Of a DNA stretch of 64,000 bases, positions 25,601 through 38,655 are shown in pieces; positions within the stretch are counted from its first letter, which is position 1, and each line of letters opens with the position of its first letter. The translations under genes and the position numbers were made by a program. The stretch lies in NCBI RefSeq assembly GCF_001522545.3, contig NC_031771.1, forward strand, positions 65,828,521 through 65,892,520, given 5' to 3'. This stretch comes from Parus major. Its lineage: Eukaryota; Chordata; Aves; Passeriformes; Paridae. Under the pieces are notes generated by a model. It saw only the letters and a program-made list of their open reading frames with translations. It did no database searches and was not told the DNA's origin.

Positions 25601-27565
25601 TTCTCCTTCCTAAAAGGGCAGAGTAACATCAGCCCCACAAATGCACCTGGTTTGCAGATAGGATTGGGATTTGCTGCAGGTGCAAAGCATTGGAGAATGT
25701 GACACAAGGAGCAGAGCCAGGGACATTCTTTCCCTTTCTTCCTCCATCTGTGCTCCTTGGAAGTTTGACCCTCCATGGCCTGTGCTGGTTCATGAAATAA
25801 GCCACGAAATGTTGAAGATAAAGAGGCAGGATCATGTGCTCCTGAGAGAAGAGAGTTCCCTTGCAATAGAGCAAATTATTCATTTCATTGCAGGGAGTGA
25901 ACAGTTCACCCCCTGGATATGAAAGTGCTCCTTAATCTAAATGGAGATCAAAATGAGAGCGCTGAATGTGTTCTTACATTAGCAGAGAGAAGACACCAAC
26001 CCTACCCATTATCTCTCTGAAGGTGCATAATTAGGGTCTGGAGTTAGAACCAGAGCTTTTGAGTGAGAACTAAGGTTTGGCTTCTTTTTCATAGAGTTAA
26101 AGGTGTTTTGTGGCAAATATCCTCTTCATCCCTGAAGTCTTGTGATCCTGCCGGAGCGACGTGGCTGAAAGTGCTCATTTAAGAAAACAAATGACTGGAT
26201 TTGGTTCAAGAATCAACAGAGGAAGTTCTTTCTCTGCTGTTAGCTGGAGGCTGAGGTGGATGTGATGTTGCCTGTTGGGATTAAACACTGCAAAATTTGC
26301 TGTGTGTTTGGGATAAACAATCACAAGCTTGCTCTGCCACCAGCCAAGCTGATGAGGCTGAGGAGTGAAATCCCAAAACTGCCCAGCTGCAGCAGCATGA
26401 ACTGATGCTCCTGCTGCAATGCCCCATCCTCCACGGGGACACGAGCAGCAGCAGAGTCCCACTGGATTTATTCAGGAGTAGGTGATGGGAGGGGGACAAT
26501 TTCCTCCCCCTGAGCACATAAGCGGTGTCGCTGGGATATTAATAGAGGCTCCAGGGCTTCAAAGTAACAGCAGAATCTTTAATAAACTTATCAGCTGCCT
26601 TCAGGCTGTTGTCAACAAATCCCAGAGGGAAACATGGTCCTTGCACTGCCTCACAGCCCGTGAAAAGTAATTAAGAAATCAAAACTATTGTCAGCGAGCT
26701 GAAGTTTGCTGTTTGAGGACCTGCTACTCAGCAGAAATCTTGGTCTACAAACCAAGAAAAATGTTGAGAACTTACAGAAAGTGGAACTTACAAAAATTAG
26801 AACTTACAAAAGAGAAATACCTAAATCAGCATAACCCCCAGCTGAACTGTTAATTCCAACACCTTCACTTAACCAGAATATTGCAGGGGATGGTGCCTTT
26901 CTTCCTCCTGCAGCACCACAGCCCCCGTGGAGCAGCTGCACTCCTGCATCTCCTGCCATCAGTGGACAAGCTCTGGCTTTTACCCACTGTGACCTTTTGT
27001 GAGAAACACCAAGCACTTTGCTTTTCCCTTGGTGGTGTGAAAAATCCCCAGCAGAAATGGCAGGTCTGGGACTCAGGGTCCAATTTCTGTTGAGAGATTT
27101 TCGCTGTCATTTACAGCCTGTGCTGATTTTCACAGGCTACCTGCTATCTGTGTGTTTGCTTCTTGCACTCCCCATTACTATTTCATCTTTACCTTGTAAC
27201 CAAAGTGTCATCTCCTTTCACAAAGTGCTTTTCTTGCTCCCTCTACATCAGATATTTTTGCTGCTGGAGCAGCGAATTTCCCTCCAGTGCCACCTGCCAT
27301 AAGTTACATCCACTCAACGTAAAGTTGGAGTGACTTAAGGTATTAAAATAACCCCCAGCCCTAAAAGGCAAACAGGAACCACTTTTATTTGAGCTGCAAA
27401 GGAGAGGTCCCAGCCCAGCAGAGCTGGTGTGTGGGGCTGTATGGGAAAAACATGCACACTGCAAACTCAGGATGGGGAAAATGCTGCTGCTTGTTTTCCT
27501 TTGCCTGTGCCACAGCACCCCAAGAGAAACAGAGACCCCATATGAGGAACCACCTTAAAGGTTAC
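19698..27565. other. 7.9 kb repeat-poor intergenic DNA
   Basis: No CR1 copy was recognised over nearly 8 kb, the longest CR1-free run here. A 23-bp palindrome (19779-19801) and a 13-bp tandem repeat (22443) are the only structures noted. No exon is recognised. Confidence 0.55.
22443..22476. repeat. 13-bp tandem repeat, 2.6 copies
   Basis: The unit ATTACCTCTGCTA starts at 22443 and 22456, with a partial third copy to 22476. Confidence 0.9.
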
Positions 27566-27880
27566 AGGATCATGGAATGGTTTGGGTTGGAAGGGACCTG
27601 AAAGATCATCCAGTCCCACCCCTGCCATGGGCAGGGACACCTTCCACTAGCCCAGGTGGCTCCAAGCCCCATCCAGCCTGGCCTTGGACACTTCCAGGGA
27701 TCCAGGGGCAGCCACAGCTTCTCTGGGCACCCTGTGCCAGGGCCTGCCCACCCTCACAGGGAACAATTTCTTTCTTTAATCTAAATCTTCCCTCTCCCAG
27801 CTTGAAGCTATTTCACCTTGTCCTATCACTCTATGAGTTTTTTGAAACTCCCTTTCCAGCCCTCTTTGAGCCCCTTTAAG
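27566..27880 (-). mobile_element. CR1 LINE 3' fragment
   Basis: Starts at the tail (ATCATGGAATGGTTTGGGTT) and continues through CATGGGCAGGGACACCTTCC (about 27628), GGGCAGCCACAGCTTCTCTG (about 27706) and CTTGTCCTATCACTC (about 27818). One of the least diverged copies. Confidence 0.96.
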
Positions 27881-30800
27881 TGCTTGGGGACAGAAAAGTG
27901 AGAAATTGTGAGAAGAACAACACTGCACATGCTGGACTGACCAATACAAACAGCTGAGCCTTCCTGGCAAGCAGTGGAGGATGCTGCCTCACCTTACAGC
28001 TCCTCTGTGAGCAGCTGGAATGAGACACTGCTCATCACCACCTGAATTCCTCTGGTGGGTGGATTTTTGAGGACTAATAGTCACTGCTCACCTCTGTGCA
28101 AGAGAATTCCTAAACTGAAAAGAGGCTGGGCTGCAGGCACAGGGCAGGGAGCAGCAGACACTCTGTGGTACAGGACGTACATCCTGCTGTTCATCCTACC
28201 CCTCTTCCCAGCTCGGCCTCATTACCCTGAAAATAGTCCAAATAAACCACAGGAATACCTGGAGCTCTTCTGCATCATGATGACATCCCTCAAAAAGGGG
28301 ACCATTCCTGATGGACCATTAAATTTACCTCCAAAACATGGAATCACAATTTCTGAGTCACTGAAGGAAGGGACCTGACTGAGAATGGGTCGAGTGTGAG
28401 GATGCAACTTCCTCAGTCATACTTGGATTACCATGAGTGAACATTTCTCCAGGTAATTTTGTCTTCCATAATTCTGTTCCCTTTCTCTCTGAAGCTGTGT
28501 AAATATTGGACACCCACAGCATCTTGCAGTGAGGTGACAGGATGACTTGTGAAAAGAATTCTTCTTTTCTGTGTCTCCTTTTCATTTATTTACAAAATTT
28601 CTTCTGAAAAAAAAAATGAAAAAAGAAAAGAAACAACCCTTCTTTGGCTTTTAAAAAATTATTTGAGTTAGATATGGGAAAAGAAATTAATTCTTATCTC
28701 TTAGAAATGGGTGAAGTTTCATCTGAAATCTCACATCCAGCCAGGAGAATTCTCCTCAAGTCAGAAATGAATTGGAGGAACACCAGGGTTCAGCAAGAGC
28801 AGCAGGTGTGTTAAAAAGTTACTTTAATGAATTGCTGAGAAAGAAAAGAAACCTTTTTTTAGTGTAAAAATAAGAAGATTGAAGGGAGGATATAATGGTC
28901 TTCCCAGATAAAAAAACAACAAACCCCAAACAAAATTGGATATAAAAAGACAATTTCTATGTGTCTAGGAAATACCTTTTGGGGCAGGGCAGAAATTAAT
29001 TAATTTCCTGTGCAGGTAAGTAGATTTTGGTTAGAAATAAAGCAAATCTTTTGAACTGTAAAGCCTCCAGCCCATGGGAATCCCCAGGACTGGGTCAGTC
29101 ACCCCCACTGGACAGATGGACAGATTTCCACTTCCCAGCCTGCCTGACCCCATCATTCCTGCCCCTCCCAGCTGCATTCACAGGATCACCAGTGACAATG
29201 ACACCTCAGCTTTTCTATCAACCTCTCCCAAAATGGCTTGGAAAAAAACCACCATCTTCAATTTCTCTTTCTCTCTCCTCTAAAGGCCAGGTTCCCCCCA
29301 CTCCCATTCCTGCTTCCTGGTCCTGAGAGGATTTCTCCCCCCATCCAGGTAAGTTTTAGCAGCACAATGCCAGTTTTCTTTTCTAAGAGTTCTATTTCCC
29401 ATCATTACAGCCTCCAGCAGGATTGTTGTCCACCTTTGCACGAGGCTCTGGTTTTGGAAACCGCTTTGAGGGCATGAGCAGCTTCACCTCATCGCATTTT
29501 AACTGCATGGAAACACAATTTTTGATGTGTTTTCACATCATCAGCAGCCACAGCTCATCTTGGCAACCTGTGCCAGGGCCTCACCACCCTCACAGGGAAG
29601 ACTTTTTTCCCAAAATCTACTCCAAAATCTCTGTCACTGTGGAGCCATTCCCCCTTGTCTTGTCTTGTGTCTGTTTCTCGCCGTTCCTAAAACACCACTG
29701 ATTATGATTAATTGTGTTTATTAATTGTGCCTATTAATGATTAATTGTTCATATTTGGAGGGAATTGAAGTGTCTGGCAGCATGCAAGGAGTAAGGGACT
29801 TTCTGCAGAGGAAAGGACACAAGCAGATCTCAGCTAAAACTGAGCTCATCACACCAGTGATCCATCCACTTGCTGTGATGGCTCCAGAAGTTATAAGGAC
29901 CAGAGCTTTAAAACAAATTCTCACTAACAGAAAGTGAGAAGAATGTGATGTTTGACGTGGTTTTTTGGAGCCTTAAACACTTTTTAAAAAACTTTTTCAA
30001 AAACTTTTTCAGGGCTCTGTGAAGTCCCCAGACCTGTGGCAGGCCAGATGTTCAGTAATTATAAAAACATCCCACAGACATAGGAAGCAGAATAGCTCCA
30101 GTGAGGATACCACTCATCTGCCAAATGAACAAATAAAATCCAGTCAGTTTTAATGGTATTGGTTTGCAGTGAGTGACATGGGAGTTTCTGTTCGCTGCTC
30201 TAGAAAATAGAAAATTTACAGCAGCCCTGTGGAGCAGGGAAACTGAGGAATAAAGCACTCTGAGCAGGTCTTTTCCTTTTAAGCCTCTTTTCCTCAGGAA
30301 ATCAAGGTGTACCTTCATGCTGTGGGTGTTATCTGCCTTCCCGTGTCAGCCCTACAGATATTTTAGCCCTTTTTTAAAGCATTACCCAAATTTGACAAGC
30401 AGGGTAAAGCCTGAAAGACATTATGGCACAATAAAGACAAAATTTACATTAAAATACTGGTTGGAAATGATCCCCAGCACCTCTGTGATGAGAATGGGGG
30501 AGTCTGGAGCTTGTTTCACTTCAGATGTTCTCCACCCAAAAGGCATGGACAATATCTGAGCTCCCTCTTTGTGTCCCTCATCCCTCTGAGCAAGTTGATC
30601 TCCAACCCCATGACCAGTAGGGCTCCTAAAGGAAAAAAAAAAGCTTTTATTTTCTGCTGATCCTTTTCAGCCCAGAACAGCAAAATGCTGCAGCATAATG
30701 TGAGCTAAAGGCTAAGAAAAATTAAAGCACAAGTGGGCAAAGAGCGTGGCTTTTATCTTTGCCTTGTTATTCATGCTGCTGTCTTTCTCAGCACTCCTCT

Positions 30801-33800
30801 CCCAATTGTCTGGCAAATTAAAAACACAAGGAGATAAAATAAAAGGTTTCAGTTCCAAAACTGGCACTTTTTGTTTGGGTTTTTTTTTGGTTTGGTTTTT
30901 TTCTTTTTTTCTCTTTCTGTGAATGGTTTTCAAGCCCTTTCTGTTCTGCTCTGGATGGGACTCCTGCAGTCCTACTTCCATCCTAAGCATGAAAGGACTT
31001 CAAACACTCAAGAGCTGTGCTAAACATCTGCCACATGATGCAGAAAATCAATAGTACCATTCTGGAGAACTCCCAAAGCAGAACAATTCTGCTCCTTGCA
31101 CCCTGAGATCAGCTCTGTTTTGCTTCTGGGTGAGCTGAGGTGCAGAAGCAGCCTGTGAATTTAGTGCAGAAAAAGCCAATACTCTTAATAAGTGTAGCTG
31201 TAACTGCCCCAGTGGATGGTCTGCCCTTTTCCAGAAATGAGTTGTGAGGCTTTTTACCTTTTCTGTGCTCTGTCCTGCACATCCCAGCTTGGAGATGCCA
31301 AGGGATGAGCTGAGAGCCATGAAGTCCAATAAATTTCCAGCCAAAATTTCATTTTCCAGCTCAGCTGTGACCAGCCACTGCTGAGCACCCACTTGCCCAC
31401 AGGTGCCAATTGCTGCCTCAGTCATAAACAAGGAACAAACAGAGATTTTGCACATTAATTCTCTACTTTTTGACATACACAGTGAAGGATAAAAAGACCT
31501 GGAGCCTGTTTTCTAACTGCAAGGCACACATTGCGTTCACACCTTTTTTTCTCCCCAAGCAGGATTGCCTTTTCTGTTGTCCTGCCTTTGGGAATAATCC
31601 TTGGCAGATGGCATCCCCTGAAACTGTGCTGTCTAGGAAAGCACCAGCACAGGGTGAAATCAGCCAGCTGTGCTGGCAATGGGCCCTTCAACCAGGAGTT
31701 TTTATTAATTAACTCCAGCTTTGTCCCCAAAACCTCTGTTGCAAAAACACAGTCAGCCCCAAATGACAAAGGCATTTACCATTTAGGACTGATGAGGTGC
31801 TGGCAGGGTAGAACTCATCCTGGGGAGTTTACACATCTCATTTCTACCTCTGGAGACCACTGAAGCAAGAGAGGCAAAAAAAGCAAAGCAAAACCACGTA
31901 TTGTCTTTATTTTCTCGTCGTGTCCAAGAGAGGAGGAATAATGCAAACACCAATAAACCCAATGGCTCTGCTGGGAGACAATCCTGTTGCGTTTGGAAGA
32001 GGCTGTTGACAGAAAACTGGAAGCGTTGACAGCGTCGTTTTGTTCGAGATATTTATAACCATTGACAGTGCTGGAGCTGGAGGCAGATTAAATTAGATAA
32101 AAAAAGAGTTTTAAAGCAAACCCAAATGTGTTTAGGATGGGGATGGGCTGTGCCCCATGCTCGAACTGCCCCTGAGTCCTCCTCTGAAGAGAACCAAAAT
32201 TTCAGGCTGATTTTCTTTGCTGCTTCCTGCACGGCCAGTTGGGTTGGTCAGGCATTGTCAAGTGTGAAATCATCAGGAAAGACCCCCTCAGAAATCTGTC
32301 AGCAGCTGGCTAAAAATACAATTAACTGGGCCACTGGACTGCCACACTGCCCAGGAGCAGCGAACATCCCAACACCAAAAGCTGCTCCTCAGAGGAGCTC
32401 GTGGGGGAGATGTGCAATGATCCCTCACAAGTTTTATGGTCTGTGAAACATTCCCTGCCACCATTTGGGGAGAGCAGCCGTCTCCAGCAGGCTCTGTGCA
32501 GATGTACAAAAATAATCTGCAAAATCTGTACAAAAATCAGCTCATTTTCAAGCTGCCCAGCCCAAATTCTGCTGCCACTTCCAGGGCTGCAGCTCTGCTG
32601 GATAAGTCCCTGCCATGGCAGGATGTGGACATCACTGCATGGGGTAAAGGGTTTTTTTATGTGGGACTGTGGCATTGTTAATCACCAAGTGCCAGAAAGG
32701 CTTTCCAGCATGGAAAATAATCATTTTTATGCCGATGCATTATGGAGAATTTATTTATAAAGCATTCTGGGGGATTAAAGTATGTTTTTTCCTTTCTCAG
32801 ACAGTGGAGCAGAGTGGGCAGAGCAGTGCACAAGAGACTCAGTTCTATTTCCAGCTCTGACAATGGCATAAAATACATGAGTGGGGCAATTGACTTCACC
32901 AGCTGTTAAATGAGGAAAGGAATCTTGCCTTACTTACTTAAAAAATGTTTTGAGAACCACAATACATCAACATAAAAAAGTAGAAACCAGCATGACTAAA
33001 GCAAACTTCTTTAAGGCATTCTGCAGGTGGTTGTTACTCAGAGATAGCAAGAAAGATCAGAAGGGTCAGTGGTGACTTTAAAACACACATAAATGCCATT
33101 TCCATCTTTTGTCCTGCTTTCCCTACTCAGTCCTTCCCCAATCTTCTGCTTTTCACAAAGAAAATTCCCAGGGTGTGACTTCGCCCACGATCAGACATAT
33201 TCATTTGAAACTAGGGTTGGGAATGAGTCTGACTTTTGGAAAAGCAAACACAAGGTTTTTGCAGAGAATCAAACAAAAAAATAAGTGAAAAACTATCTCT
33301 CTCCACTTTTGTACTGAAGGAGAGAGGTGCTGGAGGCAGAAGGTGAAGCACAGCCTCTCAAGAACCTTGGTGGATCCCATCTCTGCATGTTCAGGTGACA
33401 GCAGGCCTGGGATGGGCTGAATTTTGGGCAACTCTGGCTGTGCAGTGATGGAGGAGGAAGGTGATGGGGGAGGAGAGGGGGAAGGAGGTCAGGATGGTCT
33501 CTCAGGAACTCCAGGAGGGAAGGGACCTCTGGGGTCACGGAGTCTGAAATCCCACCACATCTTCCAGACCCTGTCAACACAGCCAGCTCAGCGTCCTCCT
33601 CAGCCCCCTTGGGCCAGGTGAGATAACGCCCATCTCTATGTGCCAGCTCCCTGCAAAGGGTAGATATTGAAAACCTGAAACAATTGAGCCCTTTGACCTG
33701 TTTGAGGCTTTTACCTCCTCATTTTTCACTTTTAGGAGTGAGGAGGCTCTTCCCTGGCAGGAAAGGCTGAAACTGAGCAGGGGTACAAGCACTGCCCCCT

Positions 33801-34814
33801 GGAAGTGTCAATCCCATCATAATTCCATAATCCCATGTAAGAATCCCAGCGTGGACTTGCATTAACCACTACCTCTGCTTTCTCTGGCTTGATGAAACAC
33901 AGATTTCAAATTGGTTCCCTGCAGGTTCTACCCTTCATTTCCCCCTTTCAGAATTTAGCCAAAAGCATACTAAAATACTGCTTAGAAGAAATTTAACTTA
34001 ATGACTTTCCAAGTTTATATTCAGCTCTGTTTTGGGGGTATTTTTGTTGCCTGGCCATTTCCTTATTTTGTTGTGAAAGTTTAAACTGCTGGAGGGACAG
34101 TTGTGATGACAAACTGGGATGGCTGATGGAGGGGACAAAAAGCTTTGGATCCCTGTCAAAGCTTTCACAGGACTGGTTGATTGAAACTACTTCAGGGGTA
34201 TCCAAGGGTATTGATTATCAGAATATGTGAATAATCAGCCTCATTTTCCCGAGGAGAAGAGCTGCTAAGTACAGCTCAGGGCTTCGTGGCTGCCATTCTC
34301 CCAGCTCCTTTAATGCAACCAGTCGCTGACCCCAAGGTGTCTGCTCAGGGCTGTTACAAAACAACAAACATTTGTTCAATCAAATCTCACCACTTTGGAC
34401 TCTTCTGGAAGTGCTACGTCTCCAAAACGGATTCCAGTGTGAATAACACGCCCTGGTGCTCGGCTGCTCCATGATATTGGTTCCAATATTTACTCTGGAG
34501 CTCCTCAGGGAAGTGAACCTGATTTATTCAAAGCTCATCTGCACGGCTGCTAATGAAAATTGTTGCCAGGCTCATCAGCATCAAGAGGATAACTTGAACA
34601 CAGCACAGCAAGCCTGAGTGATGGTATTTCTTCCATGAGTCCCACCTTATGGGGAATATGAGACTTCTTTGTGTCTTCCCAGCTGGAAGCCCAGTGAGAT
34701 CCCTGACTCCCCCTTCCACTCCACAAAGGGTAGGAGAATTCTCATTTTTAAATTAAGTCTGGATTTACAAAAGGAGCTCATGAGAGGTTCTGCATCTCCA
34801 ACCTGTGTTTTAAG
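27881..34814. other. Intergenic DNA with one truncated CR1
   Basis: Mostly unique. It contains a TTAATTG-rich stretch at 29700-29752 and a CpG-retaining stretch at 31880-32110 that resembles regulatory DNA. No coding call. Confidence 0.5.
29540..29698 (-). mobile_element. CR1 LINE internal fragment lacking the 3' tail
   Basis: Begins mid-element at CAGCAGCCACAGCTCATC, followed by CTGTGCCAGGGCCTCACCAC (about 29569) and CCCCTTGTCTTGTCTTG (about 29650). The block nearest the tail is missing, so it is truncated at its 3' end. Confidence 0.85.
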
Positions 34815-35066
34815 TGGCTTCACACTGAGAGTGGGTGTAGATTAGATAACAGGAAGAATTTATTCCCTGTAAGAGTGGGGAGAGCCTGGCACAGAGAAGC
34901 TGTGGCTGCCCCTGGATCCCTGGAAGTGCCCAAGACCATCCAGGTTGGATGGGGCTTGGAGCCACCTGGGCTAGTGGAAATTGTCCCTGGCCATGGCAGG
35001 GGGTTGGAATGAGATTATATTTATGCTCCCATCCAACCCAAAATATTTTGTCATTGTCTGATTCCA
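34815..35066 (+). mobile_element. CR1 LINE 3' fragment
   Basis: Carries GATTAGATAACAGGAAG (about 34840), AGAGAAGCTGTGGCTGCC, TGGATGGGGCTTGGAGCC (about 34947) and CATGGCAGGGGGTTGGAATG, with a diverged tail after CCAACCCAAAATATT. Confidence 0.93.
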
Positions 35067-36998
35067 TTAACAGGTCATTGCACACTCCACTGAATTCCTT
35101 CTGCTGTGCCCTTTAAAGAGCTGCTTGAAGAATTGGCTGACACAGAGGGAGTTAAAAGTCAGGCACCCACCTTCCAGGCATGTGGCTTGTGCCAGCAGCC
35201 CTTTAGATCTTTTTAACTTTATCAGTCTTTCAAGTTTTTGAGCAAAAATCTTATTAAAATGCTATAACTATTATGCTGGCTGGCATCTTTTTGTTGCTCT
35301 GCCTTTTTTTCTTTCCATTTTTCTCTGCCAATCTGATAAATAAATTATGCTTTTTTTGAAGGCACCTCGGTGTTGACCTTGGGTTCTCCAAGTGATCTGT
35401 GACCTAACACCTTCTGCATCCTCAGCCCCATCTCCAGGCTATCATTATACACAAGGCAGGGTTTTTTTCTGCAAATTGTTCCCATGGATTTGGCTGTTTT
35501 AAAGTGATTGGGTGACACTGAAGTGCTCAGATAAGACCTCAGTTGTTCTCTGCTGGACTGTGACACTCTCCACCCTCTGACCCCACGGCCCCTGTGACAT
35601 TTCACTCTTTCATATTCAGTTAACAGCCATAAATCCATGGTTGAATATTAATGGCACTCCAAGTTTCAGAGCTGGCTCAGCCTGTTAGATTATTAGCAAA
35701 AGGCAGAGATTTTGCAGTGGATTGGGCACAGCTCTCTCCTTGGAGAGCAGAGCCACCAGGGTTATCTCAAATCTGCCCAGGAAAGGATGCTCAGATAAGG
35801 AACATGGTTATATCCCTTTGGACTAAGCCAAGCACGCTGCCACAGGATTCCTAAAATATTTAGGATTACACTCTTATCTTATTTGTCTTTGGAGGAACTT
35901 TGCATAGCGTGAAGTCAGCAAATAAATGGTTTATTTTGCTTAATTTCTCATTAACATAAACCAGTTTTCGGTACTAGGAGAGTCCTTGGCTTGATGTCAC
36001 ACTGAAGTCTGAGAAACGCTGAGGTTTTGGGCAAGTTTAACACAATTGAAAAACTATGGAATGCTTTGGTTCTGTCGTTTAGCTCAAGTACACTCTGCTA
36101 AAGTAAACACTGATTATTCTCTCTTCCCCTCCCAGCATTGTTACCTCAGTTGCTCCATCACCTTGACATCGTTGATAAATGGGTGTAAATGACAAATGCT
36201 AATAAATTCCTGGGCCATTCACACAGGTCAAGAAAACAAGCAAACAGAAGATTAATAAAACTGAATCAGATACTGTCTGCAGAATAATCAAAGTATTGAA
36301 ACACAACCTCTTGCTGTTTGTAATAATGAATGTTTGTAAATCACTGTTGCCACATGAGATCGTTCAGCATCTCTTCTGCCTTATAACTTTCAGCCTAATT
36401 TTAGTAATGAGTGTTTTTCCAGTCAAACAATGTTCCTTAGATTTAAAGTTAGCAGATTAATATGCACATCAAAAATAAGTATATCACCTCTAATATTTCC
36501 CTTGTGGCCAGGTTTTACTTTGCCTGACTGAATCTTTATGTCTAATTAATTCTGGTGTGATTACAATTTGCCAGATTAAACAATGTGGAGTAAAAAAACA
36601 GATCCACAGAAGTTCTTTGCAAGCAGGAGTGATGTATGAAATCTTGGTGACTTCCAAGACCTGTTGCAGCCTCCATATAATTTTTGTAAGGTTTAACATC
36701 TCTCCTGTTGGTCCCTGCCAAAGCCACCAATCAGCACAGGAATTAATCCCTCTCTGGAAGTTTTAGGATGCCACAAGTGCACTTAGGGTGCCAGAGGCTG
36801 GGTGAAACTTCAGCTCTGGTAGATCCAGAAGTTGTCTGCAGTGCTATTCTTCTAAAAAACCCCAAAACGCCTAAGCTAAATAAATTTTACATTTAATTTC
36901 TAGCATTTAGTTGCAACTACTAATATTCATTTTCTATTCTATTTGCCCAAGGAATTGGCAACAAAGTGTGGTGGCAATATAAGAAATAGTCACAGATT

Positions 36999-37148
36999 TG
37001 ATGGAGTCACCATCCCTGGAACTGCAGAAAATGTGTGGATATGGCACAGGAAGATATGACTTAGTGGTGAAAAAGGTGGTGGTGTTGGGTTGAAGGCCAG
37101 ACTTGGTGATGTTCAGGTTTTAATGATTTTGTGAGTCTGTGATTCTAT
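36999..37148 (+). mobile_element. CR1 LINE 3' fragment
   Basis: GATGGAGTCACCATCCCTGG (about 36999) and a diverged AGTGGTGAAAAAGGTGGTGG lead to a GTGAGTCTGTGATTCTATT tail at 37130-37148. Confidence 0.85.
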
Positions 37149-37860
37149 TACTTGATTCCGAGAAAAAGCCTTTGGAGCAACCTGTGCCTCAGTTTCCACT
37201 CTGGTGGACCCCAGTTTAGGAACTGAGAGGAATTTGTGAACATAATCCAGCGTGCTGACACTTCCCAGGCACTTCTGCCACACACATCCTTGGAGTTTCT
37301 GCCACTCATGTTCATAAATCACAGCCCCAGTGCTCCAGACCATCTGTGCCCTGACCACCACAGGTCCCATTCCTGTTGCTGTAATTCCAATTATGTGTAT
37401 TTTTACCATCTCTCCTGGTTTTCAGTTACACATAATGATCTCTACAAAGATGTGCCGTTTATTTATAGCTTATAAGGGACCCAACAATGCAAGGCAGACT
37501 GCACTAAAAGAAGCAGCTTGTTCTCACTTTTTGTTCTCCATCCTTTTGTTTGCTGAACAATCCAACATGTTTTTGCAGCTCTTTTGAATTTTCCAGACCG
37601 TTAACTGCCCACAATTGTATTTTCTGAGTGAGCCTTGTAACTTCTTTGTAAAATACTCCACTATAACTCCTTTTACATGTACAAAGACAATTTTTTTCCT
37701 TCCCCTCACAGAAAACATCCTAAATTGTGCAAAAATGGGAAGTCAAGTGTAAGAGAGACACTCTGACTGTTCTCACCTTGTTCTTCACCTGCCAAAGAAG
37801 AAGTTGGTCTCATCTCCTCCCTCCTCCCATGTCTTCAGCTACACCAATGCAAGCACAGAA

Positions 37861-37928
37861 TCATGTTTGGTGTTTGTTTTCCATCATGTTTGGTGTTTGT
37901 TTTCCATCATGTTTGGTGTCTGTTTTCC
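37861..37928. repeat. Three tandem copies of a 23-bp unit
   Basis: Copies start at 37861, 37884 and 37907. The unit begins TCATGTTTGGTGT and ends TGTTTTCC. The first two are identical; the third has a T-to-C change. The near identity indicates recent expansion. Confidence 0.93.
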
Positions 37929-38655
37929 TCTGCCTTTCCCTGTCTCCCTCTATCCGGCTCTAAGAGCTGCTGAGATTTCTGGATGCTTATAGAGTGTTGT
38001 TTTTTTTTTTAATTCCTCATGTTCCTAGAAGCCTCATTGCCACTACAGAAACCCAGACCATCGTCTTTTATTTTTCTTTGACTTCACTTTCTCCACCACC
38101 CCCCACTCTGCTTTCAGCAGGTTAGAAACTCAACATCTCCATCAGCACTAAAAATGCCCCCCATGACCAACTCTGGGGTAAAGCAGAGAGCCCTCAAAGG
38201 AACGTGCTTCACTTTTTTGTGTGTCCTGGCTCAGTGCTCTGAAGTTTTCAGCATGCCCCATATCAGGAAGCTGTTTTACCCAAAACAAATGTTTTGCTGC
38301 AGTAGCTCCATCAGCCTTCCCCTGTTCTATCAGCATCAATGCAGCAGGGCTGGCACTGGGTGATTATGCAAATAAAATCCTGAATTACCAAATTGCAATC
38401 ACGGTGTAAGTGCTATTAGCACCTGATTCATCAGTCACCGCCTTATTAACCGCTCTGATTAGTGTGAGCTGTGAGAAACTCTGATCTGTGTCTAAATTCA
38501 GCCATCACCGTGGTGGTTCCATATTGGAGCCACACGGATCAAGCAATAATTCCATGTGTCACCTCCTGCAGCATTAGAGAGACAACAGCAAATAAACAGC
38601 CTGGGAGAGCTTCTGTTATCACTGACACGTCTGGAAACTTTCTCTACCCTTAGAT

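Larger units (their letters stand above)
35067..38655. other. Intergenic AT-rich DNA, possible conserved regulatory stretches
   Basis: Apart from a CR1 piece at 36999 and the 23-bp repeat at 37861, the blocks at about 36060-36600 and 38360-38640 are unique, motif-rich and free of repeats. No coding call. Confidence 0.5.
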
